A stretch of 64,000 bases of DNA from Argopecten irradians. Lineage: Eukaryota > Mollusca > Bivalvia > Pectinida > Pectinidae. The position numbers and the translations under genes were made by a program. The DNA lies in contig NC_091145.1 in NCBI RefSeq assembly GCF_041381155.1, positions 41,691,697 through 41,755,696 on the forward strand, read 5' to 3'. Under the pieces are notes generated by a model. The model was not told the origin of the DNA, searched no databases, and saw nothing but the letters and a program-made list of their open reading frames with translations. The first letter of the stretch is position 1. Each line of letters starts with the position of its first letter. This document shows positions 52,071-64,000 of the stretch, in pieces.

Positions 52071-52730
52071 TTGGCTTTTGTTTTGAAGTTTATCGCATAC
52101 TGCGGAGAGTGGAATTAAGCATTCCGTAAGGATATATTTACCGGCTGATACATGTTACACCATTTATATCAGTGAGGCAAATCGGTACAAATCATGCGTT
52201 CTTGGCAATTGTATACATTCAACGTTAAATCATAGTTTGTTTTTTAAATTATAAACACCTCAGTGCTATCAGGGGTGTCGGGAATCCACAGATAAATAGA
52301 CGTGTGCTGCCATTTAAAGTAAACTCTTTAATCTAATGCTGATATACACAGTGGATAATGGACTGCTAGGGCGAGGGGATCGTTGCTTTCTAATTACAAG
52401 TTTTGGGGATGTGTTAAATATCTGCAAATGTTCCAAATTCTTCATGTAGATTTATAGCGTTCATTTGCCCTTCTTCCTTGCCTATCTTACGAAAAGACAT
52501 TTTTACACATTATGATACTGTAGGAATGCAGAAAAAATTAGGTACTAACAAAATCGGCTACTAGAAAACTGCACGTAGAGTGAGTTTCCGAGTGTGACCC
52601 TTTAATGCTATAAAAGAATGAGCAAGCGTTGGATCGTGTTTACGTTGGTGAATTTATAAAATGACGTTTATTGAAGGTAAAATGTTGCTTACTGTAAATT
52701 GTATTCATAAACACGCTAAATTATGAGTCT
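52071..52730. other. Unique DNA between arrays
   Basis: About 660 bp. I see no gene, RNA or mobile element here. Confidence 0.5.
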
Positions 52731-52734
52731 GAAC

Positions 52735-54135
52735 CAAGGGAAGCTAGAGATAAGAGTTAGGATCATTGCTATTACTCTAGTGAGCGAAGCTATATAGATA
52801 AGAGCTAGGATCATTGCTATGTACTACTAGTGAGCGAAGCTAGAGATAAGAGTTATGATAATTGCTAGTACTATAGTGAGCGAAGTTAGAGATAAGAGTT
52901 AGGAGTCATTGCTAGTACTCTAGAGAGCGAAGTTTAGAGATAAGAGTTAGGATCATTGCTAGTACTTGTGAGCGAAGCTAGAGATAAGAGTTAGGATCAT
53001 TTGCCCTAGTACTCTAGAGAGCGATGTTAGAGATAAGAGTTAGGATCATATTGCTAGGTACTCTAGAGAGCGAAGTTAGGAGATAAAGAGTTAGATCATT
53101 GCTAGTACTCTAGAGAGCGAAGTTAGAGATAGGATGTTAGGATCATTGCTAGTACTCTAGTGAGCGAAGCTAGAGATAAGAGTTAGGATCATTGCTAGTA
53201 CTCTAGTGAGCGAAGCTAGAGATAAGAGTTAGGATCATTGCTAGTACTCTAGAGAGCGAAGTTAGAGATAAGAGTTAGGATCATTGCTAGTACTCTAGAG
53301 AGCGAAGTTATAGATAAGAGTTTGCGATCATTTGCTCATTACTCTAGTGAGCGAAGTTATTGAGATGAGTTAGGATTATTACTTGTAGTCAAGTGAACGA
53401 TGTTAGAAATAAGAGTTAGGATTATAGCTAGACTCTAGTGAGCGAGCTATAGATAAGAGTTAGGATCATTGCTAGTACTCTAATAAACGAAACTAGAGAT
53501 AAGAGTTAGGATCATTGTTAGTTGTTTAGTAAGCGAAGCTAGAGACAAGAGTTAGAGATCATTGTTTAGTAGTTTAGTAAGCGAAGCTAGAGATCTGAGT
53601 AAAGATCACTGCTAGTCCTCTAGTGAGCGAAGCTAGAGACAAGAGTTAGGATCATTGCTAGTCCTCTAGTGAACGAAGCTAGAAATAAGAGTTATGATCA
53701 CTTGCTAGTCCTCTAGTGAGCGAAACTAGAGATAATAAAAATAAAAAAATAAAAAAAAGAGTTAGGATCATTGCTAAGTACTCTAAATGAGCGCGATAGC
53801 TTAGAGATAAGAGTTTGCGATCATTGATAGTACTATTTAGTGAGCGAAGCTGCGAAGCTTGATGTTATGAGTTAGGGTTCATTGCTAGTACTCTAGTGAG
53901 CGTAGCTAGAGATAAGAGTTTTGATATTGCTTAGTCCCTCTAGTGATACGAAGCTAGAATTAAGATTTATGATCACTGCTAGTGATTCTAGTCGTGCGAA
54001 GCTAGAGTTCAGAGTTAGGGGATCATTCCTAGTAGACTATTGAGGCGAAGCTAGAGATATAAAGATAAGAATTATGGCTAATCACCTCATTAGTTGAGCG
54101 ATGCTAGAGTTATAAGAGGTAGGATCATCTACTAG
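52735..54135 (+). repeat. 46-bp tandem array, about 30 degraded copies
   Basis: Unit: GAGCGAAGCTAGAGATAAGA, GTTAGGATCATTGCTAGTAC, TCTAGT. Indels are frequent, including an inserted A-rich stretch (53735-53760). Copies decay strongly towards 54135. The indel density may partly be consensus error in a long-read assembly. Confidence 0.9.
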
Positions 54136-56545
54136 TACTTCTTGTGTACCATCAACCTAGTGGTGAGCTTTTGGAGAAACTGGACAGCATTGATTCTCAG
54201 CATTTTAATATTTTACTCGATTTTTTAACTCGAGGACTGTGTAATAGTTTTCTTCTGCTCTGTAGGCGGATTTCTATGTTGGCATCTAGAAGTTTTATGT
54301 TTGCTAATATTTTTGTGGCATGGAATTCGTTTCCATTGATTAAATTTAGTTGTTGGCTACCGGCGGGCTCTTATTCTGACTTTGTGCCTTGGGCCTAATC
54401 TTTTATGGCGGGTGTGGCTCTGCTGTAGCGAGTACTGATATATTTCTTGGTGTTTATTGCAAATACTAAACATACTGTACGAAATAACCTTCTGTTTTTG
54501 TGTTTAATGAAAGGCATTCTTGGCATTTACTTGATGTGGGATTTGGTGGGAGAACTCAGAGACTAGTTCCGAGTGCCATCAACCTAAGTAAATCGTTGGC
54601 AATTCTTGTAGACCATTTTCAATCCACTACACTAAAATTTAATGTGTCTCTTTGTATTAATCATTTCAGTATTTAATCTAAAACATACTAGGGAATATTT
54701 ATTTAAATTAAATCTATTGGAATAGCTTTGCTCCCTAGAGTAGGATTGTGTATAGTTTGTGAACGGGCTCCAACTTCCCTTGTATGTTGATTTCCCTACG
54801 AATTCCATGGCCATTCAAGCTGCAGCTCAAATGTTATGTGTATTTGCCATAGGTGGCCCAGCGTACCCCTCCTATCAAAAGGAAGAACGTGTAAAGGGTT
54901 TAAAAAGTAGATTCACATTTAGATATACCTACAATCCGTGTTTTATAAAGACTAACTGACCAAAAATACACATTTTTGGCGAACGTAGACTAAGTGGTCA
55001 ATTAGGTCAGTTCTATAAGGATATTGGTCGGGTTCAGTTCCCAAGAGAAGGTTGGTCTTATGATGCTTGTGCTTGTTAACTATCATAGTAGGTGAACCAC
55101 AAAGTGGCAGGTTTGATATGGCATTTCCAAACTGTAGTTAGTCGTATATTTTACTACGAAATGAGTTAGATATTAACCCAATACTTTCGATAAAGGAACA
55201 AAAGCCATCAACTGTTTACAAAAAAAGTATTATTTATTTCTTTTCTGTATGGTTGTTCATTTCTAATAAAGTACCCAATAAAAACTTTGATTGACAGAGT
55301 TTTGTGATTTAGGAAGAAAAAAAAAGATGGGACAGTACCGTAACGGGTTCGGGACATCGACGTGGCTGTATTGAAGTTAAAAGATAATTCTGTGTAAAAA
55401 TCAATAAATATCAGTACAATTAAAAACTTATATTTATTTATCAAGGCAAATCAATGAAGTATTAATAATCATACCGCGATTGGAGTTATATAAAAAAGAG
55501 TGACATAAAATGCTCAAAAAATCATGTGTCACTCCAGCCATCACGATCCATGAATTCTTTCTGGGGCGTCCAGGTCGGTTCTCAGGTGTAAATAAAAATC
55601 GTATATGGTGCGCCTTCGACTGATTATCATAATGCATTATCTATATACGTAGCCTGTTTATTTGATCCTATTGTATTGTACCTTATCATATGCATTACAA
55701 GACTTTAGAATATTGTTTGAATAACAAAATTACACAAATCTATCTATGCATTTCATTTTTTACCTGTAAAACTTATGTTAGTCATTGTTTTACATTTAGT
55801 TTAGGCTCTTTTAAATATGAGAGTCTTCCTTCCGGTGAGCCAGTCCGTAGCATTATGTAATCAAACAGTGGATGCTCCGTCGATGGTACTCGGTAATCCT
55901 CGTAATGGTTTTGTGTCCACCTGCGGATGTTTACTCGTTAATACCCTCTAGAGGTTTTTTCTGCTCTTGAATTGTCTGCATGTTGTCCGTCCCACGATAC
56001 GGTAATTGCTACAAAGACTTTGTCAATAAAACATCTTAGAGATAAAAACAGATGTACACCAAGGAATCAGATCACATACACTGACGTGATTTACAGAGGA
56101 GAAGCTGAAATTCCTGACATTATGTACAGAGATAAGACACTTCTCTAATGTATTTCTCATTTAGTTTTTTTTTTAAATCTGAGGCATGTGCTTGGAGTAA
56201 ATCCACTAATCTATGTTTGCTTGTCGCTCGATTGGTTTTTCACGTTAGTACGTATTTTGGCTTCTTTTACATGTTTAATAAGCAATCGGATAGATTTCCA
56301 TACCTGTTAAATAGTTTGACAATATGAGTCTGCGGGACCATAGCCGGGGTTCATATCTGTAACCAAAGCAGAATTGAATACGACAACACAGATGCTATGA
56401 TATTAACAACAAATATCAAAATAAACCACAAAGACCAATAATGTATTATTACATGGTTATGTTGGACCCACGCCTCAATTACCACATTTCGTTATTACGA
56501 TTGGATGCTGTAATTTTTGTTTCGTCGAATATGTCAAGCACGTGA
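54136..56545. other. Unique DNA before the terminal array
   Basis: About 2.4 kb. Open frames at 54144-54398 and 54759-54959 (plus) and 55208-55444 and 55434-55637 (minus) show no domain I recognise and no flanking splice or promoter support. No RNA gene was identified. Confidence 0.5.
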
Positions 56546-56549
56546 CACA

Positions 56550-59500
56550 CAACCTACTACAACAATAATACCAACAAATTACCGTTATTATTGTAATAAA
56601 CAACCACAACCTACTACAAACAATAATACCAACAAATTACCGTTATTATTGTAATAAACAACCACAACCTACTACAACAATAAATACCAACAAATTACCG
56701 TTATTATTGTAATAAACAACCACAACCTACAACAACAATAATACCAACAAATTACCGTTATTATTGTAATAAACAACCACAACCTACTACAACAATAATA
56801 CCACCAACAAATTACCGTTATTATTGTAATAAACAACCACAACCTACTACAACAATAATACCAACAAATTACCGTTATTATTGTAATAAACAACACACAA
56901 CCTACTACAACAATAATACCAACAAATTACCGTTATTATTGTAATAAACAACCACAACCTACTACAACAATAATACCAACAAAATTACCGTTATTATTGT
57001 AATAAACAACCACAACCTACTACAACAATAAATACCAACAAATTACCGTTATTATTGTAATAAACAACAATCACAACCTACAACAACAATAATACCAACC
57101 AAATTACCGTTATTATTGTAATAAACAACCAACACACGTTATATGTAATAACACCAAACCTACTACAACAATAATACCAACAAATTACCGTTATTATTGT
57201 AATAAACAATCACAACCTACAACAACAATAATACCAACAAATTACCGTTATTATTGTAATAAACAACCACAACCTACTACAACAATAATACCAACAAATT
57301 ACCGTTATTATTGTAATAAACAACCACAAACCTACTACAACAATAATACCAACAAATTACCGTTATTATTGTAATAAACAACCACAACCTACTACAACAA
57401 TAATACCAACAAATTACCGTTATTATTGTAATAAACAACCTCACAACCTACTACAACAATAATACCAACAAATTACCGTTATTATTGTAATTAACAACCA
57501 CAACCTACTACAACAATAATACCAACAAATTACCGTAATAAACAACCACAAACCTACTACTACAACAATAATACCAACAAATTACCGTTATTATTGTAAT
57601 AAACAACCACAACCTACTAACAACAATAATACCAACAAATTACCGTTATTATTGTAATAAACAACCACAACCTACTAACAATAATACCAACAAATTACCG
57701 TTATTATTGTAATAAACAACCACAACCTACTACAACAATAATACCAACAAATTACCGTTATTATTGTAATAAACAACCACAACCTACTACAACAATAATA
57801 CCAACAAATTACCGTTATTATTGTAATAAACAACCACAACCTACTACAACAATAATACCAACAAATTACCGTTATTATTGTAATAAACAACCACAACCTA
57901 CAACAACAATAATACCAACAAATTACCGTTATTATTGTAATAAACAACCACAACCTACTACAACAATAATACCAACAAATTACCGTTATTATTGTAATAA
58001 ACAACCACAACCTACTACAACAATAATACCAACAAATTACCGTTATTATTGTAATAAACAATCACAACCTACAACAACAATAATACCAACAAATTACCGT
58101 TATTATTGTAATAAACAATCACAACCTACTACAACAATAATACCAACAAATTACCGTTATTATTGTAATAAACAACCTACACAACACCAATTACCGTATT
58201 ATTGTAATAAACAACAACCAACTACAACAATAATACCAACAAATTACCGTTATTATTGTAATAAACAACCACAACCTACTACAACAATAATACCAACAAA
58301 TTACCGTTATTATTGTAATAAACAACCACAACCTACTACAACAATAATACCAACAAATTACCGTTATTATTGTAATAAACAACCACAACCTACTACAACA
58401 ATAATACCAACAAATTACCGTTATTATTGTAATAAACAACCACAACCTACTACAACAATAATACCAACAAATTACCGTTATTATTGTAATAAACAACCAC
58501 AACCTACTACAACAATAATACCAACAAATTACCGTTATTATTGTAATAAACAATCACAACCTACAACAAAAATAATACCAACCAAATTACCGTTATTATT
58601 GTAATAACCACAACCTACTACAACAATAATACCAACAAATTACCGTTATTATTGTAATAAACAACCACAACCTACTACAACAATAATACCAACAAATTAC
58701 CGTTATTATTGTAATAAACAACCACAACCTACTACAACAATAATACCAACAAATTACCGTTATTATTGTAATAAACAACCACAACCTACAACAACAATAA
58801 TACCAACAAATTACCGTTATTATTGTAATAAAACAACCACAACCTACTACAACAATAATACCAACAAATTACCGTTATTATTGTAATAAACAACCACAAC
58901 CTACTACAACAATAATACCAACAAATTACCGTTATTATTGTAATAAACAACCACAACCTACTACAACAATAATACCAACAAATTACCGTTATTATTGTAA
59001 TAAACAACACAACCTACTACAACAATAATACCAACAAATTACCGTTATTATTGTAATAAACAACCACAACCTACTACAACAATAATACCAACAAATTACC
59101 GTTATTATTGTAATAAACAACCACAACCTACAACAACAATAATACCAACAAATTACCGTTATTATTGTAATAAACAACCACAACCTACTACAACAATAAT
59201 ACCAACAAATTACCGTTATTATTGTAATAAACAACCACAACCTACACAACAATAATACCAACAAATTACCGTTATTATTGTAATAAACAACCACAACCTA
59301 CTACAACAATAATACCAACAAATTACCGTTATTATTGTAATAAACAATCACAACCTACTACAACAATAATACCAACAAATTACCGTTATTATTGTAATAA
59401 ACAATCACAACCTACTACAACAATAATACCAACAAATTACCGTTATTATTGTAATAAACAACCACAACTACTACAACAATAATACCAACAAATTACCAAT

Positions 59501-62500
59501 AATACCAACAAAATTACCGTTATTATTGTAATAAACAATCACAACCTACTACAACAATAATACCAACCAAATTACCGTTATTATTGTAATAAACAACCAC
59601 AACCTACAACAACAATAATACCAACAAATTACCGTTATTATTGTAATAAACAATCACAACCTACTACAACAATAATACCAACAAATTACCGTTATTATTG
59701 TAATAAACAACCACAACCTACTACAACAATAATACCAACAAATTACCGTTATTATTGTAATAAACAACCACAACCTACTACAACAATAATACCAACAAAT
59801 TACCGTTATTATTGTAATAAACAATCACAACACTACAACAATAATACCAACAAATTACCGTTATTATTGTAATAAACAACCACAACCTACAACAACAATA
59901 ATACCAACCAAATTACCGTTATTATTGTAATAAACAATCACAACCTACTACAACAATAATACCAACAAATTACCGTTATTATTGTAATAAACAACCACAA
60001 CCTACTACAACAATAATACCAACAAATTACCGTTATTATTGTAATAAACAACCACAACCTACTACAACAATAATACCAACAAATTACCGTTATTATTGTA
60101 ATAAACAACCACAACCTACTACAACAATAATACCAACAAATTACCGTTATTATTGTAATAAACAACCACAACCTACAACAACAATAATACCAACCAAATT
60201 ACCGTTATTATTGTAATAAACAATCACAACCTACTACAACAATAATACCAACAAATTACCGTTATTATTGTAATAGACAACCAATCACAACCTACAACAA
60301 CAATAATACCAACAAATTACCGTTATTATTGTAATAAACAACCACAACCTACAACAACAATAATACCAACAAATTACCGTTATTATTGTAATAAACAACC
60401 ACAACCTACTACAACAATAATACCAACAAATTACCGTTATTATTGTAATAAACAACCACAACCTACTACAACAATAATACCAACAAATTACCGTTATTAT
60501 TGTAATAAACAACCACAACCTACTACAACAATAATACCAACCAAATTACCGTTATTATTGTAATAAACAACCACAACCTACTACAACAATAATACCAACA
60601 AATTACCGTTATTATTGTAATAAACAATCACAACCTACTACAACAATAATACCAACAAATTACCGTTATTATTGTAATAAACAACCACAACCTACTACAA
60701 CAATAATACCAACAAATTACCGTTATTATTGTAATAAACAACCACAACCTACTACAACAATAATACCAACAAATTACCGTTATTATTGTAATAAACAATC
60801 ACAACCTACAACAATAATCAACACTACTACAACAATAATACCAACAAATTACCGTTATTATTGTAATATACAACACAACACAACACAATAATACAACAAT
60901 AATACCAACAAATTACCGTTATTATTGTAATAAACAACCACAACCTACAACAACAATAATACCAACAAATTACCGTTATTATTGTAATAAACAACCACAA
61001 CCTACTACAACAATAATACCAACAAATTACCGTTATTATTGTAATAAACAACCACAACCTACAACAACAATAATACCAACAAATTACCGTTATTATTGTA
61101 ATAAACAACACAACCAACCTACTACAACAATAATACCAACAAATTACCGTTATTATTGTAATAAACAACCACAACCTACAACAACAATAATACCAACAAA
61201 TTACCGTTATTATTGTAATAAACAACCACAACCTACTACAACAATAATACCAACAAATTACCGTTATTATTGTAATAAACAACCACAACCTACTACAACA
61301 ATAATACCAACAAATTACCGTTATTATTGTAATAAACAACCACAACCTACTACAACAATAATACCAACAAATTACCGTTATTATTGTAATAAACAACCAC
61401 AACCTACTACAACAATAATACCAACAAATTACCGTTATTATTGTAATAAACAACCACAACCTACAACAACAATAATACCAACAAATTACCGTTATTATTG
61501 TAATAAACAATCACAACCTACAACAACAATAATACCAACAAATTACCGTTATTATTGTAATAAACAACCACAACCTACTACAACAATAATACCAACCAAA
61601 TTACCGTTATTATTGTAATAAACAACCACAACCTACTACAACAATAATACCAACAAATTACCGTTATTATTGTAATAAACAACCACAACCTACTACAACA
61701 ATAATACCAACAAATTACCGTTATTATTGTAATAAACAACCACAACCTACACAACAATAATACCAACAAATTACCGTTATTATTGTAATAAACAACCACA
61801 ACCTACAACAACAATAATACCAACAAATTACCGTTATTATTGTAATAACCACAACCTACACAACATAATACAACAATACTTATTATTAATAATATACAAC
61901 AAATTACCGTTATTATTGTAATAAACAACCACAACCTACTACAACAATAATACCAACAAATTACCGTTATTATTGTAATAAACAACCACAACCTACTACA
62001 ACAATAATACCAACAAATTACCGTTATTATTGTAATAAACAACCACAACCTACAACAACAATAATACCACAAATTACCGTTATTATTGTAATAAACAACC
62101 ACAACCTACAACAACAATAATACCAACAAATTACCGTTATTATTGTAATAAACAACCACAACCTACTACAACAATTACCGTTATTATTGTAATACCAACC
62201 AAATACAACAATAATACCAAATACCGTTATTATTGTAATAAACAACCACAACCTACTACAACAATAATACCAACAAATTACCGTTATTATTGTAATAAAC
62301 AACCACAACCTACAACAACAATAATACCAACAAATTACCGTTATTATTGTAATAAACAATCACAACCTACTACAACAATAATACCAACAAATTACCGTTA
62401 TTATTGTAATAAACAACCACAACCTACTACAACAATAATACCAACAAATTACCGTTATTATTGTAATAAACAATCACAACCTACTACAACAATAATACCA

Positions 62501-64000
62501 ACAAATTACCGTTATTATTGTAATAAAAACCACAAACACCTACTACAACAATAATACCAACAAATTACCGTTATTATTGTAATAAACAACCACAACCTAC
62601 TACAACAATAATACCAACAAATTACCGTTATTATTGTAATAAACAACACAACCTACTACAACAATAATACCAACAAATTACCGTTATTATTGTAATAAAC
62701 AACCACAACCTACTACAACAATAATACCAACAAATTACCGTTATTATTGTAATAAACAACCACAACCTATACAACAATAATACCAACAAATTACCGTTAT
62801 TATTGTAATAAACAACACAACCTACTACAACAATAATACCAACAAATTACCGTTATTATTGTAATAAACAACCACAACCTACTACAACAATAATACCAAC
62901 AAATTACCGTTATTATTGTAATAAACAACCACAACCTACTACAACAATAATACACCAACAAATTACCGTTATTATTGTAATAAACAACCACAACCTACAC
63001 AACAATAATACCAACAAATTACCGTTATTATTGTAATATAAACAACACAACCTACTACAACAATAATACCAACAAATTACCGTTATTATTGTAATAAACA
63101 ACCACAACCTACTACAACAATAATACCAACAAATTACCGTTATTATTGTAATAAACAACCACAACCTACTACAACAATAATACCAACAAATTACCGTTAT
63201 TATTGTAATAAACAACCACAACCTACACTAACAATATATAATACAACAATAATACCAACAAATTACCGTTATTATTGTAATAAACAACCACAACCTACTA
63301 CAACAATAATACCAACAAATTACCGTTATTATTGTAATAAACAACCACAACCTACTACAACAATAATACCAACAAATTACCGTTATTATTTGTAATAAAC
63401 AACCACAACCTACTACAACAATAATACCAACCAAATTACCGTTATTATTGTATAAACAACCACAACCTACTACAACAATAATACCAACCAAATTACCGTT
63501 ATTATTGTAATAAACAACCACAACCTACTACAACAATAATACCAACAAATTACCGTTATTATTGTAATAAACAACCACAACCTACTACAACAATAATACC
63601 AACAAATTACCGTTATTATTGTAATAAACAACCACAACCTACTACAACAATAATACCAACCAAATTACCGTTATTATTGTAATAAACAACCACAACCTAC
63701 TACAACAATAATACCAACAAATTACCGTTATTATTGTAATAAACAACCACAACCTACAACAACAATAATACCAACAAATTACCGTTATTATTGTAATAAA
63801 CAACCACAACCTACTACAACAATAATACCAACAAATTACCGTTATTATTGTAATAAACAACCACAACTACTACAACAATAATACCACAAATTACCGTTAT
63901 TATTGTAATAACAACACAACCTACTACAACAATAATACCAACAAATTACCGTTATTATTGTAATAAACAACCACAACCTACTACAACAATAATACCAACA
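56550..64000 (+). repeat. 57-bp tandem array with internal hairpin, about 130 copies, continuing past the window
   Basis: Unit: CCACAACCTACTACAACAAT, AATACCAACAAATTACCGTT, ATTATTGTAATAAACAA. Each unit holds the inverted pair ACAATAATA and TATTATTGT, with a 15-base loop between them. G is nearly absent from the plus strand (two per unit). Copies vary at CTACTACAAC/CTACAACAAC, CCACAACC/TCACAACC and AACAAATT/AACCAAATT. Rearranged units occur at 57120-57170, 58180-58210, 59480-59510, 60810-60900, 61850-61910 and 62170-62225. The repeated minus-strand frame (WLFITIITVICWYYCCSR) is a by-product of unit length. Confidence 0.95.

Noticed and set aside
54144-54959. Two plus-strand ORFs of 84 and 66 residues
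   Set aside because: Neither has a recognisable domain, signal peptide or splice partners. Length is within chance for AT-rich DNA.
56672-63866. Many minus-strand frames of WLFITIITVICWYYCCSR resembling a membrane protein
   Set aside because: The unit length of 57 is divisible by three. The frames break at every indel and there is no start context or flanking gene.

Overview
The window is nuclear DNA of an animal, most likely a marine mollusc (bivalve-like). It is AT-rich. Three spliced genes have GT/AG junctions whose phases agree, and the repeats belong to types I associate with bivalve genomes (tandem blocks rich in TGACCTTT, foldback MITEs, dense minisatellites). The species cannot be named from the sequence alone.

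Genes. (1) Plus strand, 1054-5148: the 3' part of a C2H2 zinc-finger regulator with four visible coding exons, eight fingers and an acidic, Ser/Thr-rich N-terminal region with a basic nuclear-localisation cluster. Its 5' end lies upstream of the visible exons. (2) Minus strand, about 23510 down to 16395: a secreted metallo-beta-lactamase-fold enzyme of the linear alkylsulfatase (SDS hydrolase-like) family, 586 residues, with four coding exons and a probable non-coding first exon behind a TATA box. (3) Plus strand, 28513-43059: a 127-residue secreted protein with one IGFBP-type 12-cysteine domain, in three small exons spread over 14.5 kb.

Mobile DNA. Positions 1-678 form a foldback element. 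A reverse-transcriptase fossil lies at 7136-7360. A segment of about 6.4 kb (8933-15359) sits between perfect 61-bp direct repeats and splits an older tandem repeat in two. It carries a long intronless ORF of a multi-copy, transposon-like invertebrate family, broken by one stop codon and two frameshifts. A 95-bp MITE with 18-bp perfect inverted ends and an 8-bp target duplication lies in intron 1 of the alkylsulfatase gene. Two more hairpin or MITE-like elements lie in intron 2 of the IGFBP gene.

Tandem repeats. At least thirteen unrelated minisatellite arrays, with units of 30 to about 155 bp, fill close to half of the window. From about 44.6 kb to the end there is almost nothing else: arrays of 60, 41, 31, 46 and 57 bp units. 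The 57-bp array runs off the window edge. Several arrays touch gene structure. A 39-bp array duplicates the branch point, 3' splice site and first exon bases of a zinc-finger exon nine times. A 45-bp array starts 15 bp inside intron 3 of the alkylsulfatase gene and repeats an acceptor-like sequence. A 51-bp array begins at the donor of that gene's first exon. Long open frames inside the arrays follow from unit lengths divisible by three and are not proposed as proteins.

The three host genes show no sign of a common pathway. The most unusual content is the link between minisatellite birth and splice junctions, and the transposon-like insertion with an exceptionally long flanking duplication.
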